Source: CAJWPI01 sp964571215 (GTDB taxonomy: Bacteria; Pseudomonadota; Gammaproteobacteria; Magnimaribacterales; Magnimaribacteraceae). From it: a stretch of 18,838 nucleotides of DNA. Of the stretch, positions 1 to 7,406 are shown piece after piece; the first letter of the stretch is position 1, and each line of letters begins with the position of its first letter. Made by a program: the position numbers and the translations under genes. Below the pieces are notes generated by a model that worked only from the letters and a program-made list of their open reading frames with translations, had not been told where the DNA came from and did not search any database. Location: NCBI GenBank assembly GCA_964571215.1, contig CAZMZZ010000029.1:1-18838 (forward strand). The letters are read 5' to 3'.

Positions 1-464
1 GGTTTAAGTTTCTCAGTGTTACTGATGGTCTTCTAGTTCAAGAAATAGACCAAGGCTCTATTTCCATTGAAGACTTAAAAATAGTTTCTTCGCGAAAACC
101 AAGTCAAGCAGAAATTCAAGATAGTTTGTTTGCTTGGAAAGTTTGTAAATTTGTAAAATCTAATGCCATTGTTTATGCAAAAAATAATCAAACTATTGGT
201 GTTGGTGCAGGACAAATGAGTCGCATAGATAGTGCCCAAATAGCAGCATCTAAAGCTAAAGAAAGGGGTTTCGAGACAGCAGGTTGTGCAATGGCTTCTG
301 ATGCCTTTTTCCCTTTCAGGGATGGAATAGATGTTGCAGCCTCGATGAAAATAACTTCTATTATTCAACCGGGTGGATCGATTAAAGACGAAGAGGTAAT
401 TGAAGCTGCAAATGAAGCTAATATTGCGATGATTTTTACCGGAATGAGACATTTCCGGCATTAA
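1..464 (+). CDS. purH: PurH, C-terminal part (AICAR transformylase domain), cut off at the left window edge
   Basis: The reading frame is open from base 3 to a TAA at 462-464, giving 153 residues of the C-terminal end; the start lies outside the window. PurH is bifunctional: its C-terminal domain formylates AICAR with 10-formyl-tetrahydrofolate and its N-terminal domain closes the ring to IMP, the last two steps of purine synthesis in the cytoplasm. The visible part carries family hallmarks: the SDAFFPFRDGID block, the QPGGSIKDEEVI block, and the C-terminal end FTGMRHFRH, almost identical to the end of Escherichia coli PurH. The catalytic Lys-His pair and the IMP cyclohydrolase domain are upstream and cannot be checked. 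It is followed after 10 bases by purD, the classic purHD order. Confidence 0.96.
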   Translation, partial: FKFLSVTDGLLVQEIDQGSISIEDLKIVSSRKPSQAEIQDSLFAWKVCKFVKSNAIVYAKNNQTIGVGAGQMSRIDSAQIAASKAKERGFETAGCAMASDAFFPFRDGIDVAASMKITSIIQPGGSIKDEEVIEAANEANIAMIFTGMRHFRH

Positions 465-474
465 TAATGAAATC

Positions 475-1755
475 ATGAAAGTTTTAATTATAGGTGGTGG
501 TGGGAGAGAACATGCTCTTGCCTGGAAAGCAAAACAAAGCAAGCTAGTTAAAAAAATTTATGTAGCACCAGGCAATGGTGGTACAGAAAATGAAAGGGGT
601 ATTATCAATATTAATATATCCTCAGATAATATAGATGAACTAGCAAACTTCGCTAAAGATAACCAAATAGATTTAACTATAGTAGGTCCTGAACTTCCCC
701 TTGTAAGTGGTATTACAGATAAATTTAAATCATTAAATTTAAATTGTTTTGGACCTTCCAAGAAAGCATCTCAGTTAGAAGGGTCAAAAGAATTTATGAA
801 AGATTTTATTTCTAGACACGATATACCCACTGCACTTTACGAATCCTTCAGCGACATAAAGAAAGCAATAAGCTATATAGAAAAATCTTCATATCCTATT
901 GTTATTAAAGCTGATGGGTTAGCTGCGGGCAAAGGGGTAACGGTAGCAAAAAATTTCGCCGAGGCAAAAGAGGCATTAAAAATCTGTTTGGAAGAAAGAA
1001 CGTTTGGAAATGCAGGTGATAAAGTAATAATCGAAGAATTTCTTGAAGGCGAAGAGGCGAGCTTCATAGTATTAACTGATGGCAAGATTATACTTCCATT
1101 AGCATCTTCACAAGATCATAAAACTAGAGATGATAAAGATAAAGGCCCTAACACCGGAGGTATGGGTGCCTATTCTCCTGCTCCAGTTGTAACTGCAGAG
1201 ATACATAAAAAAATTATGAACCAAGTCATAATTCCAACTATTAAAGGTCTAGATAAAGAAGGAATAAGTTATTGTGGATTTCTTTATGCAGGGCTAATGA
1301 TAGATAAAGAACAAAATATAAAAGTATTGGAGTTCAACTGCCGTTTTGGAGATCCTGAAACTCAACCCATTCTAATGAGATTAAATTCTGATTTAATTGA
1401 ACTATGCTATACGGCCAGTAAGGGAAAATTACAGCAAACCGAGCTATCGTGGAATCCTAAAGTATCTTTGGGTGTTGTTATGGCAGCTGGAGGGTATCCT
1501 AAATCTTACGAAAAAGGAAACCCTATTGAGGGGTTGCCTCCAGAAACAGAAAACATTAAAGTTTTTCATGCAGGAACATTGACTGAAAATAATATAATAA
1601 AGACAAATGGTGGTAGAGTTCTATGCGTAACAGCTTTGGGCATAAATACTACCGAAGCTCAATTTAATGCTTATAATTATGTTAAGCAAATCAAATGGAA
1701 AGATTGTTTTTATAGAAATGATATAGGTTATAGGGCTATAAAAAGAGAAGCATGA
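475..1755 (+). CDS. purD: Phosphoribosylamine--glycine ligase (GAR synthetase) PurD
   Basis: A 426-residue protein, close to the usual length of about 430. It joins glycine to phosphoribosylamine using ATP, the second step of purine synthesis, in the cytoplasm. The N-terminus has the GGGGREHALAW signature (residues 7-17). The central ATP-grasp domain shows KADGLAAGKGV near residue 145-155, the EEFLEGEEAS block, and GPNTGGMGAYSP, and the C-terminal part has the expected EFNCRFGDPETQ metal/nucleotide segment. The ATG at 475 is chosen because the glycine-rich signature begins six residues later; the Shine-Dalgarno sequence is poor (a run of A/T and a weak TGAAAT). It sits 10 bases after purH and its TGA overlaps the ATG of coq7 (ATGA), so the three are probably co-transcribed and translationally coupled. 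Confidence 0.97.
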   Translation: MKVLIIGGGGREHALAWKAKQSKLVKKIYVAPGNGGTENERGIININISSDNIDELANFAKDNQIDLTIVGPELPLVSGITDKFKSLNLNCFGPSKKASQLEGSKEFMKDFISRHDIPTALYESFSDIKKAISYIEKSSYPIVIKADGLAAGKGVTVAKNFAEAKEALKICLEERTFGNAGDKVIIEEFLEGEEASFIVLTDGKIILPLASSQDHKTRDDKDKGPNTGGMGAYSPAPVVTAEIHKKIMNQVIIPTIKGLDKEGISYCGFLYAGLMIDKEQNIKVLEFNCRFGDPETQPILMRLNSDLIELCYTASKGKLQQTELSWNPKVSLGVVMAAGGYPKSYEKGNPIEGLPPETENIKVFHAGTLTENNIIKTNGGRVLCVTALGINTTEAQFNAYNYVKQIKWKDCFYRNDIGYRAIKREA

Positions 1756-2384
1756 AAGATTTTCTTGACACATTGATAACAGAGTTCGATAAGGGTTTAA
1801 AGTCTTCTTTTGTCAACAAAAATGTCAGTGATAGAGTATATCCAGCTAAAGATCTTAAAGAAAATAAACTCACTGAACTAGAAAGAAACCACTCTTCAAG
1901 CCTTATGAGAGTGAATCATGCTGGTGAGGTCTGTGCACAAGCTCTTTACCTAGGTCAGAGCCTAACAGCAAAGGATGCTTCAACTAAAGCCCAATTACTA
2001 CGAGCTGCAGATGAAGAAGAAGACCACCTTGCTTGGTGTAACAAAAGATTAGAAGAACTTGAAGATAGCCAAAGCCTCTTCAATCCTGTTTGGTATACCT
2101 TATCATTCTGTATTGGAATGTTAACTGGTCTTGCTGGAGATAAATGGAGTCTAGGCTTTGTTGAAGAAACAGAAAAACAGGTTGTATCTCATTTAGATTC
2201 ACATTTAGATAAAATTTCAAAAAAAGATCTAAAATCAAAAGCCATAATAGAACAGATGAAACGAGATGAAAGAGGTCATGCTGATCAAGCTAAAGAAAGT
2301 GGTTCTATGGATTTACCTGAAGAAATAAAATTAGGCATGTCCCGAGTAGCTAAGGTCATGACTTCTACCAGTTACTATTTTTAA
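1752..2384 (+). CDS. coq7: Coq7-type 3-demethoxyubiquinol 3-hydroxylase
   Basis: A 210-residue diiron hydroxylase of late ubiquinone synthesis, acting at the inner membrane on demethoxyubiquinol with O2. The di-iron ligands are all readable: E59 in RVNHAGEV, E89 and H92 in ADEEEDH, E141 in the EETEKQVVSHLDSHL helix, and E173 and H176 in RDERGH. A hydrophobic stretch at about residues 112-128 (VWYTLSFCIGMLTGLAG) fits the membrane-facing helix of the family. The ATG overlaps the purD stop as ATGA, and an AGAG upstream inside purD may serve as ribosome site. Coq7 (rather than the flavin enzyme UbiF of E. coli) fits a Pseudomonas-like gammaproteobacterium; in Pseudomonas coq7 also lies near trpC, as here. 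Joining purD to coq7 in one operon is unusual as far as I recall. Confidence 0.95.
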   Translation: MKDFLDTLITEFDKGLKSSFVNKNVSDRVYPAKDLKENKLTELERNHSSSLMRVNHAGEVCAQALYLGQSLTAKDASTKAQLLRAADEEEDHLAWCNKRLEELEDSQSLFNPVWYTLSFCIGMLTGLAGDKWSLGFVEETEKQVVSHLDSHLDKISKKDLKSKAIIEQMKRDERGHADQAKESGSMDLPEEIKLGMSRVAKVMTSTSYYF

Positions 2385-2406
2385 GTAAAAAATTTAATAA
2401 AACTTA

Positions 2407-2434
2407 TTGCTAAAAAGCTATACATAAGTATAGT
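2407..2434 (+). promoter_or_regulatory. Likely sigma-70 promoter of the RRM gene, with an inverted repeat over the -10 region
   Basis: A -35-like TTGCTA (2407-2412) and a -10-like TATAGT (2429-2434) are separated by 16 bases, which would start RNA around 2440-2442 and leave a leader of about 37 bases before the ATG at 2478. A perfect inverted repeat CTATAC-ataa-GTATAG (2418-2433) overlaps the -10 element and could be an operator or chance. A small CAGC-cta-GCTG stem (2443-2453) lies in the leader. The positions are seen; promoter and operator functions are inferred. Confidence 0.5.
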
Positions 2435-2477
2435 GCCAATCGCAGCCTAGCTGTATTAGTTTATTTAAAGGAAATTA

Positions 2478-2723
2478 ATGAATTTATATGTTGGAAATCT
2501 TCCGTGGAGTTGTACGGAAGAAGAACTAGAAGCTCACTTCGCTCAACACGGTCCTGTTAGGGCTGTAAGAATAATTACTGAAAGAAGGTCAGGCAGATCA
2601 AAAGGCTTCGGATTCGTAGAAATGGAATCCGCTGAAGATGGACAATCTGCTATAGATGCTCTTAATGGTAAAGATTTTGGAGGAAGGGAGTTGAGAGTAG
2701 ATACAGCTTCAGAAAGAAGTTAA
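2478..2723 (+). CDS. Small RRM-type RNA-binding protein
   Basis: An 81-residue protein that is almost entirely one RNA-recognition motif. RNP2 is LYVGNL (residues 3-8) and RNP1 is KGFGFVEM (42-49), with the aromatic residues Y4, F44 and F46 that stack on RNA bases. The alpha1 segment EEELEAHFAQHG and the C-terminal beta4 GGRELRVD complete the fold. The end (TASERS) is very short: there is no glycine-rich tail such as those of the cyanobacterial cold-induced Rbp proteins. The ribosome site AAAGGA (2467-2472) lies 5 bases before the ATG. It stands alone between the purH-purD-coq7 genes and the convergent trp genes, with its own probable promoter. By family it should bind single-stranded RNA in the cytoplasm; its targets cannot be read from the sequence. 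Confidence 0.93.
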   Translation: MNLYVGNLPWSCTEEELEAHFAQHGPVRAVRIITERRSGRSKGFGFVEMESAEDGQSAIDALNGKDFGGRELRVDTASERS

Positions 2724-2732
2724 AAACTTCTT
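2714..2732 (+). repeat. 8-bp inverted repeat spanning the RRM stop codon
   Basis: AAGAAGTT (2714-2721) and AACTTCTT (2725-2732) are perfect complements around a 3-base AAA loop, so the RRM mRNA can fold exactly over its TAA (2721-2723). No run of T follows, so it is a poor candidate for an intrinsic terminator; it may protect the 3' end or be chance in an AT-rich tail. Confidence 0.35.
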
Positions 2733-2810
2733 CTTCAGATTATAAGTCTCACTCGTATACAACCTCGACTACTACCTTGAGAACTTTAGAGTTCACAGGA
2801 TTAGTTGTGA

Positions 2811-2839
2811 AGTAGCTATTGCAATATACAATAGCTACT
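2811..2839. terminator. Perfect 11-bp hairpin between the convergent RRM and trpC ends, candidate bidirectional terminator
   Basis: AGTAGCTATTG (2811-2821) and CAATAGCTACT (2829-2839) pair without mismatch around a 7-base loop. It is the strongest stem in the 134-base gap between the RRM stop (2723) and the trpC stop (2858), where a terminator would be expected for both transcripts. However, neither strand has a T tract after the stem: AAAAA follows on plus, and the matching T5 precedes the stem on minus. It may therefore work as an RNA 3'-end stabiliser or with Rho rather than as a classical intrinsic terminator. The stem is seen; the function is inferred. Confidence 0.4.
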
Positions 2840-2857
2840 AAAAATGCGTAACTAAAC

Positions 2858-3652
2858 TTAGGAAAAGAAAAGCCCCTGTAACTCTTGACCTGGATCTTTA
2901 GCTCGCATAAATGCCTCTCCCACTAAAAATATATTAATTCCAGAGGACTTAAGATTTTTAACATCCATAGGAGATTTAATCCCACTTTCTGATACCGTAA
3001 GAATATCTGCAGGAATATTTTTAGATAAATCTATACTAACTTTTAGATCTACTTCAAATGTTTCCAGATTTCTATTATTTATCCCTATTAGTTTTGGGTT
3101 TAACTCTAATGCCCTTTCAATCTCTTCTTTATTGTGAACTTCAATTAACACATCCATACCCAATTCCAAAGCTAGATGATAGAAATCTTTAAGCTCATTT
3201 TTTGATAAAGCAGCCACTATTAATAATATGCAATGAACTCCTTTTTGCAAGCTTTCGAAGATTTGATATTCATCAACAATAAAATCTTTCCTTAATATAG
3301 GAAGTTCAACTGTTTCTCTAACTAATGATAGATGTTCTAATGAACCCTTAAAAAAAGTTTCATTTGTTAATACGCTTACACAGGCAGCTTGTGCATTTTG
3401 ATATTTTTTTGCTAACTCTGCTGGATCATAAGTCTCTCTAATTAAACCCTGACTAGGAGAGGCTCGTTTCATCTCTGCTATAACTGCGAATTTATTGAGC
3501 TTAATAGAATGCTTAAGAGCGGTTATAAAACCTCCTGAAGAAAATGAGTCTTTTGAAGGATAAGAAATAGAGCTTAAAGGGTGGGTTTTCTTTTTTTTTG
3601 TAACAGAAGCCCTGGTCACTTTTAAAATTTCATCTAAGTACGTATTTTTCAT
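2858..3652 (-). CDS. trpC: Indole-3-glycerol phosphate synthase TrpC (single-domain)
   Basis: A 264-residue TIM barrel that converts 1-(2-carboxyphenylamino)-1-deoxyribulose 5-phosphate to indole-3-glycerol phosphate, with loss of CO2 and water. Key segments are present: EMKRASPS (60-67, catalytic E60 and K62), LRKDF with K122, E171 in LIEVHN, N192 in IGINNRN, and SESGI (221-225). The length fits the monofunctional enzyme; there is no fused TrpF as in E. coli, so trpF must lie elsewhere. It is the last gene of the minus-strand run. Its ATG shares one base with the trpD stop (TGATG), so translation is probably coupled. Near the start, codons 18-21 contain nine consecutive A on the coding strand (3599-3591), a possible slippage site. 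Confidence 0.97.
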   Translation of the reverse strand: MKNTYLDEILKVTRASVTKKKKTHPLSSISYPSKDSFSSGGFITALKHSIKLNKFAVIAEMKRASPSQGLIRETYDPAELAKKYQNAQAACVSVLTNETFFKGSLEHLSLVRETVELPILRKDFIVDEYQIFESLQKGVHCILLIVAALSKNELKDFYHLALELGMDVLIEVHNKEEIERALELNPKLIGINNRNLETFEVDLKVSIDLSKNIPADILTVSESGIKSPMDVKNLKSSGINIFLVGEAFMRAKDPGQELQGLFFS

Positions 3653-4680
3653 CAGCCTCTATGTTTTAAAGACTGACTAAATGAAACCAGTTCATCAAGT
3701 TTTTGTAAACCAATTCCTTTTTTTATGCCATCCATTGATATATCCACACCTGTTTTTAGTGTATCTGCTAAACCTGCTACATAAAGAGCTGCACCTGATG
3801 TCATAGCCACCATTTGAGCTGCAGCCTGGTTTTTTCCTTTTAAAGCTTCTTTGGCCATTTGCAGACTTTCTTCAGGGGAACTAACCCTCAATCCCTCAAT
3901 TGCTAAAGTCTTCAATCCAAAATCACTTGGCGAGATTGAATACTCTTTAATTTCTCCATCTCTCAACTCCGCTACTGAAGTAGACGATGCTGTACTAATT
4001 TCATCTAAACCATCTTGAGAGTGTAATACTAAGACATTTTTACTTCCCAATCTTTTTAAAACTTCTGCAATAGGTCTTACCCATTTGTTATCAAAAACAC
4101 CCAAAACCTGGTTCAAAGCTCCAGCTGGATTAGTAAGAGGACCAAGTAAATTAAAGATAGTCTTTATGCCAAGTTCTTTTCTAGCACCTACAGCATATTT
4201 CATAGCACTATGGTGAGCAGGAGCAAACATAAAACCTACCCCCACATTTTCAATGCATTGCTTAACTTGTTGAGGATTAAGTTCTAAGGCTACTCCGGCG
4301 GTTTCTAATAAATCGGCACTACCACTCTGTCTTGTTGTACTACGATTACCGTGTTTAGCAACTTTAGCTCCGCAAGAACTAGCAATAAAGGCAGCAGTTG
4401 TAGAGACATTAAAAATTCCTGAGCCTACACCACCAGTACCACAAGTATCAACCAAATGCTCTTTATCAACTGATACTTTTGAAGATAAATTTCTCATAAC
4501 TTCAGCTGAACCAATTACCTCTTCTATGGATTCCCCTTTTGCACTTAAGGAGCCCAAGAAAGAAACTATTTGATCTTGTGAAACAGAGCCAGTTAATATT
4601 TGGTTCATAACTGAAGAAATTTCTTTCTTAGAAAGATCTTGGCCTTTATTTATTTTATTTATACTTTCTTTGACTTCCAC
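3652..4680 (-). CDS. trpD: Anthranilate phosphoribosyltransferase TrpD
   Basis: A 342-residue enzyme that transfers phosphoribose from PRPP to anthranilate, the second tryptophan-specific step. The diagnostic segment is intact: DTCGTGG (78-84) binds PRPP, NVSTT (91-95), KHGNRS (109-114), and SGSAD (119-123). R167 for anthranilate binding and the metal pair D226-E227 in GLDEIS are also visible. Length and order match the free-standing bacterial enzyme, not the TrpG-TrpD fusion of E. coli. It begins 7 bases after trpG ends and overlaps trpC by one base. Confidence 0.97.
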   Translation of the reverse strand: MEVKESINKINKGQDLSKKEISSVMNQILTGSVSQDQIVSFLGSLSAKGESIEEVIGSAEVMRNLSSKVSVDKEHLVDTCGTGGVGSGIFNVSTTAAFIASSCGAKVAKHGNRSTTRQSGSADLLETAGVALELNPQQVKQCIENVGVGFMFAPAHHSAMKYAVGARKELGIKTIFNLLGPLTNPAGALNQVLGVFDNKWVRPIAEVLKRLGSKNVLVLHSQDGLDEISTASSTSVAELRDGEIKEYSISPSDFGLKTLAIEGLRVSSPEESLQMAKEALKGKNQAAAQMVAMTSGAALYVAGLADTLKTGVDISMDGIKKGIGLQKLDELVSFSQSLKHRG

Positions 4681-4687
4681 TCTTTAA

Positions 4688-5251
4688 TCAGATATTTAAA
4701 AAATTTTTTAACATCTCTATCCCTTTTTCTGTTGCTATTGATTCAGGATGGAACTGCACACCTAACAAAGGAAGTTCCTTATGCTGTATAGCCATTATTG
4801 TTTCATTTTCTGTCCAAGCATTAACCTGAAAATTTTTAGATAGACTTTCTTTTTGAATTATCAATGAGTGATAACGAGTCGCCTGAAATGGATTATTGAG
4901 TCCACTGAATAATCCTGATCCATCATGAAATACTTTTGAAAGTTTACCGTGCATAATGTTTTCTGCTCTAATTATTCTTGCTCCAAAAGCTGCTCCTATA
5001 CACTGATGACCTAAACATACTCCTAAAATAGGTAGTTTGTCTTTAAATTTTTGTATTAATTCTACAGAAATTCCTGCTTCTTTAGGGGTGCAGGGCCCTG
5101 GAGAGATAACAATATAGTCAGGATGTTTCTTTTCTATATCTTGAATAGAAATTTCGTCATTACGATGGACTTCAACTTTTTGTCCTAGTTGATAGAAATA
5201 CTGAACTAAGTTATAGGTGAAAGAGTCATAGTTATCTATCATTAAAAGCAT
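4688..5251 (-). CDS. trpG: Anthranilate synthase component II, glutamine amidotransferase TrpG
   Basis: A 187-residue class I glutamine amidotransferase that releases ammonia from glutamine for TrpE. The catalytic triad is clear: C79 in GVCLGHQ, and H168 and E170 in QFHPES. The N-terminal MIDNYDSFTYNLVQY block and the oxyanion segment SPGPCTP (50-56) are typical of the TrpG/PabA family. PabA, which serves p-aminobenzoate synthase, is nearly identical in sequence, and one protein may serve both enzymes in small genomes; the position three bases after trpE argues for the tryptophan role. A good ribosome site AAAAGGA is present within the end of trpE, about 7 bases before the ATG. Confidence 0.95.
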   Translation of the reverse strand: MLLMIDNYDSFTYNLVQYFYQLGQKVEVHRNDEISIQDIEKKHPDYIVISPGPCTPKEAGISVELIQKFKDKLPILGVCLGHQCIGAAFGARIIRAENIMHGKLSKVFHDGSGLFSGLNNPFQATRYHSLIIQKESLSKNFQVNAWTENETIMAIQHKELPLLGVQFHPESIATEKGIEMLKNFLNI

Positions 5252-5254
5252 AAC

Positions 5255-6703
5255 CTATCCTTTTAATTTTTCTTGAACCATTTCTGCTGCTTTAAATATT
5301 ACCCTGCCTTTATTTAAAACTTCTTTCCATTCTAATTCAGGAATTGAGTCAACAACCCATCCACCACCAGCTTGAATGTATAGAACATCATCCTTTATAA
5401 CTGCAGTCCTTATTGCTATTGCCATGTCCATATTTCCTTGCCAAGACAAGTAACCTACAGCTCCTCCATATATACCCCTTTTAACTGGTTCAAATTCATC
5501 TATGATCTCCATTGCTCTTACTTTGGGGGCCCCTGAAACAGTGCCTGCTGGAAAAGTAGCTTTAAATACATCCATTGCTGCAAGGTCTTTTTTAATCTTT
5601 GCATTAACATTTGAAACCATGTGCATTACATGACTATATTTCTCTATTCCAAATTTCTCAGTCACTTTTACTGTTCCTGGTTCAGCTATCCTTCCTACAT
5701 CATTGCGCCCAAGATCTATAAGCATTAGATGCTCTGATATCTCCTTCGGGTCATTAACCATATCCTTTTCCATGGCTATGTCATCTTCTTCATTTACACC
5801 TCTTCTCCTAGTTCCCGCAATTGGTCTAACAGTTACATCTCCATCTTCAAGTCTAGCTAGAATTTCTGGAGAAGATCCAACTATATGGAAGTCCTTTAAA
5901 TTTAAGTAATACATATAGGGGGAAGGGTTTAAATATCTAATGGCCCTGTACAAGGCAACAGGATCTGAGTTAAAAGGAATAGACATTCTCTGAGAGCAAA
6001 CAACTTGCATAACATCACCTCTTTTTATGTATTCCTTAACTTTATTTACTGCTGATTTAAATTCATCTTCCCCGAAGCTTGAAACAAAATCAGATTCTTC
6101 AACAGAATCATCTGGTTTAGAAAACTCTTCAAATCTATAATTATTTTTCAGTTTCTCTTCTAGTTGATCAAGTTTAGATTCAGCTTCTTCAATAGTTTCT
6201 TTTGCTTCATCTTCCACCATGACAATCAAATGTAATCTGTTCTTTAAATTATCGAAAACAGCCACTTCTTCAGAAATCATAAGTAGTACATCTGGTGTCC
6301 CTAATAAGTCTGGTGGCTCTGAATTCTCTAACGTCTTTTCAATTAATCTTACGCAGTCGTATGAAAAATACCCAACAAGTCCACCACTAAACTTCGGTAG
6401 TCCTGGAATTTCTTTTAAAGAAAAGCTTGAATGAAGTAGTTTAAGATAATCTAGTGGATTTTCAGTCTCAAATGTTTCAACTATTTTCTCATCTTCGAGG
6501 ATTTGAACTTCATTCTTAGTAACTTTAATAATTTTTCTTGAGGGTAATCCAATCAACGAATACCTAGCCCATTTATCCCCCCCTTCCACTGATTCAAATA
6601 AATAACTATAGGGTGAGTCAGCTAATTTTCTATAAACACTTAAAGGAGTCTCCATATCAGCATGGACCTCTCTAGAAATAGGTATTTTCTTTATTTTTTC
6701 CAC
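5255..6703 (-). CDS. trpE: Anthranilate synthase component I TrpE
   Basis: A 482-residue chorismate-using enzyme that makes anthranilate with TrpG. The C-terminal catalytic domain shows VGSSPEI (275-281), RPIAGTRRRG (293-302), DLGRNDVGR (330-338), PAGTVSGAPK (385-394) and the ELEW segment near 456-459. The tryptophan feedback pocket also looks intact: FESVEGG (36-42) and NPSPYMYY (259-266), so allosteric inhibition by tryptophan is expected. The start is GTG at 6703; an in-frame TAA (the rpe stop) lies only three codons upstream, and the segment from about residue 8 aligns with Pseudomonas TrpE, so no longer form is possible. No Shine-Dalgarno sequence is evident, suggesting coupling to rpe translation. 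There is no room for a trp leader peptide or attenuator before the gene. Confidence 0.96.
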   Translation of the reverse strand: MEKIKKIPISREVHADMETPLSVYRKLADSPYSYLFESVEGGDKWARYSLIGLPSRKIIKVTKNEVQILEDEKIVETFETENPLDYLKLLHSSFSLKEIPGLPKFSGGLVGYFSYDCVRLIEKTLENSEPPDLLGTPDVLLMISEEVAVFDNLKNRLHLIVMVEDEAKETIEEAESKLDQLEEKLKNNYRFEEFSKPDDSVEESDFVSSFGEDEFKSAVNKVKEYIKRGDVMQVVCSQRMSIPFNSDPVALYRAIRYLNPSPYMYYLNLKDFHIVGSSPEILARLEDGDVTVRPIAGTRRRGVNEEDDIAMEKDMVNDPKEISEHLMLIDLGRNDVGRIAEPGTVKVTEKFGIEKYSHVMHMVSNVNAKIKKDLAAMDVFKATFPAGTVSGAPKVRAMEIIDEFEPVKRGIYGGAVGYLSWQGNMDMAIAIRTAVIKDDVLYIQAGGGWVVDSIPELEWKEVLNKGRVIFKAAEMVQEKLKG

Positions 6704-6712
6704 AGGTAAGAG

Positions 6713-7381
6713 TTATTTTAGAGAATTGCGCATATCTGAAATGACCTTTCGGTAATCTTTTTCAGAAAATATTGCAGATCCAGCAACAAAAGTATCAGCT
6801 CCTGCTTCAGATATTGCAGAAATATTGTCCAGTTTTACACCACCATCAATTTCTAATCTAATATCAAGGTCATTATGATCAATTATTTTTCTTAGCTTTT
6901 TGAGTTTATTTAAAACCGAAGGAATAAACTTTTGGCCACCGAATCCAGGATTAACCGACATTAGAAGAATCATATCTAATTTATCTAAACAATCTTCTAT
7001 TAGATTAATTGGAGAAGCTGGATTTAAAGCTAAACCAGACTTACATCCACTTGATTTAATCATTTGTAAAGATCTGTCAATATGTTGCGATGCCTCAGGA
7101 TGGAAAGTTATATAAGTTGCACCAGCTTTCACAAAGTCTTCAATTAATCTATCTACTGGTTGGACCATTAAATGAATATCTATAGGAGCGGTTATTCCGT
7201 AATCTCTTAGAGCAGAACATACCATAGGACCAATAGTTAGATTTGGAACATAATGATTGTCCATCACATCAAAATGAACCCAATCGGCTCCAGATTCTAA
7301 AACGGTCTTAACTTCCTCGCCTAATTTAGCAAAGTCTGCGGACAGTATGGATGGAGCTATTATGTTCTCTTTCTTTGCCAT
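6713..7381 (-). CDS. rpe: Ribulose-phosphate 3-epimerase
   Basis: A 222-residue TIM barrel that interconverts ribulose 5-phosphate and xylulose 5-phosphate in the pentose phosphate pathway. Family features in order: IAPSILSADF (8-17), HFDVMDNHYVPN with H36 and D38, HLMV with H70, VNPGFGGQKF (143-152), EIDGG with D179, and the phosphate-binding AGSAIF (200-205). H36, D38, H70 and D179 are the expected metal and acid-base residues. The ATG has an AGGA about 8 bases upstream. It lies 25 bases after murU and 9 bases before trpE. In Pseudomonas, gph sits between rpe and trpE; it is absent here. Pentose phosphate flux also feeds PRPP and erythrose 4-phosphate needed for tryptophan. Confidence 0.97.
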   Translation of the reverse strand: MAKKENIIAPSILSADFAKLGEEVKTVLESGADWVHFDVMDNHYVPNLTIGPMVCSALRDYGITAPIDIHLMVQPVDRLIEDFVKAGATYITFHPEASQHIDRSLQMIKSSGCKSGLALNPASPINLIEDCLDKLDMILLMSVNPGFGGQKFIPSVLNKLKKLRKIIDHNDLDIRLEIDGGVKLDNISAISEAGADTFVAGSAIFSEKDYRKVISDMRNSLK

Positions 7382-7406
7382 TTATTTGTCCTAAGGGGCG
7401 TGCAGT

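Noticed and set aside
75..542. A 155-codon open frame on the minus strand opposite purH/purD
   Set aside because: It lies opposite clearly coding, conserved frames, has low-complexity composition and no family features.
2781..2794. GAACT/AGTTC stem downstream of the RRM gene
   Set aside because: Only 5 bp with no extension or T run; far weaker than the 11-bp stem nearby.
7382..7406. Possible trp leader or attenuator before rpe/trpE
   Set aside because: Only 25 bases before rpe and 9 before trpE; no tandem Trp codons and no alternative hairpins.
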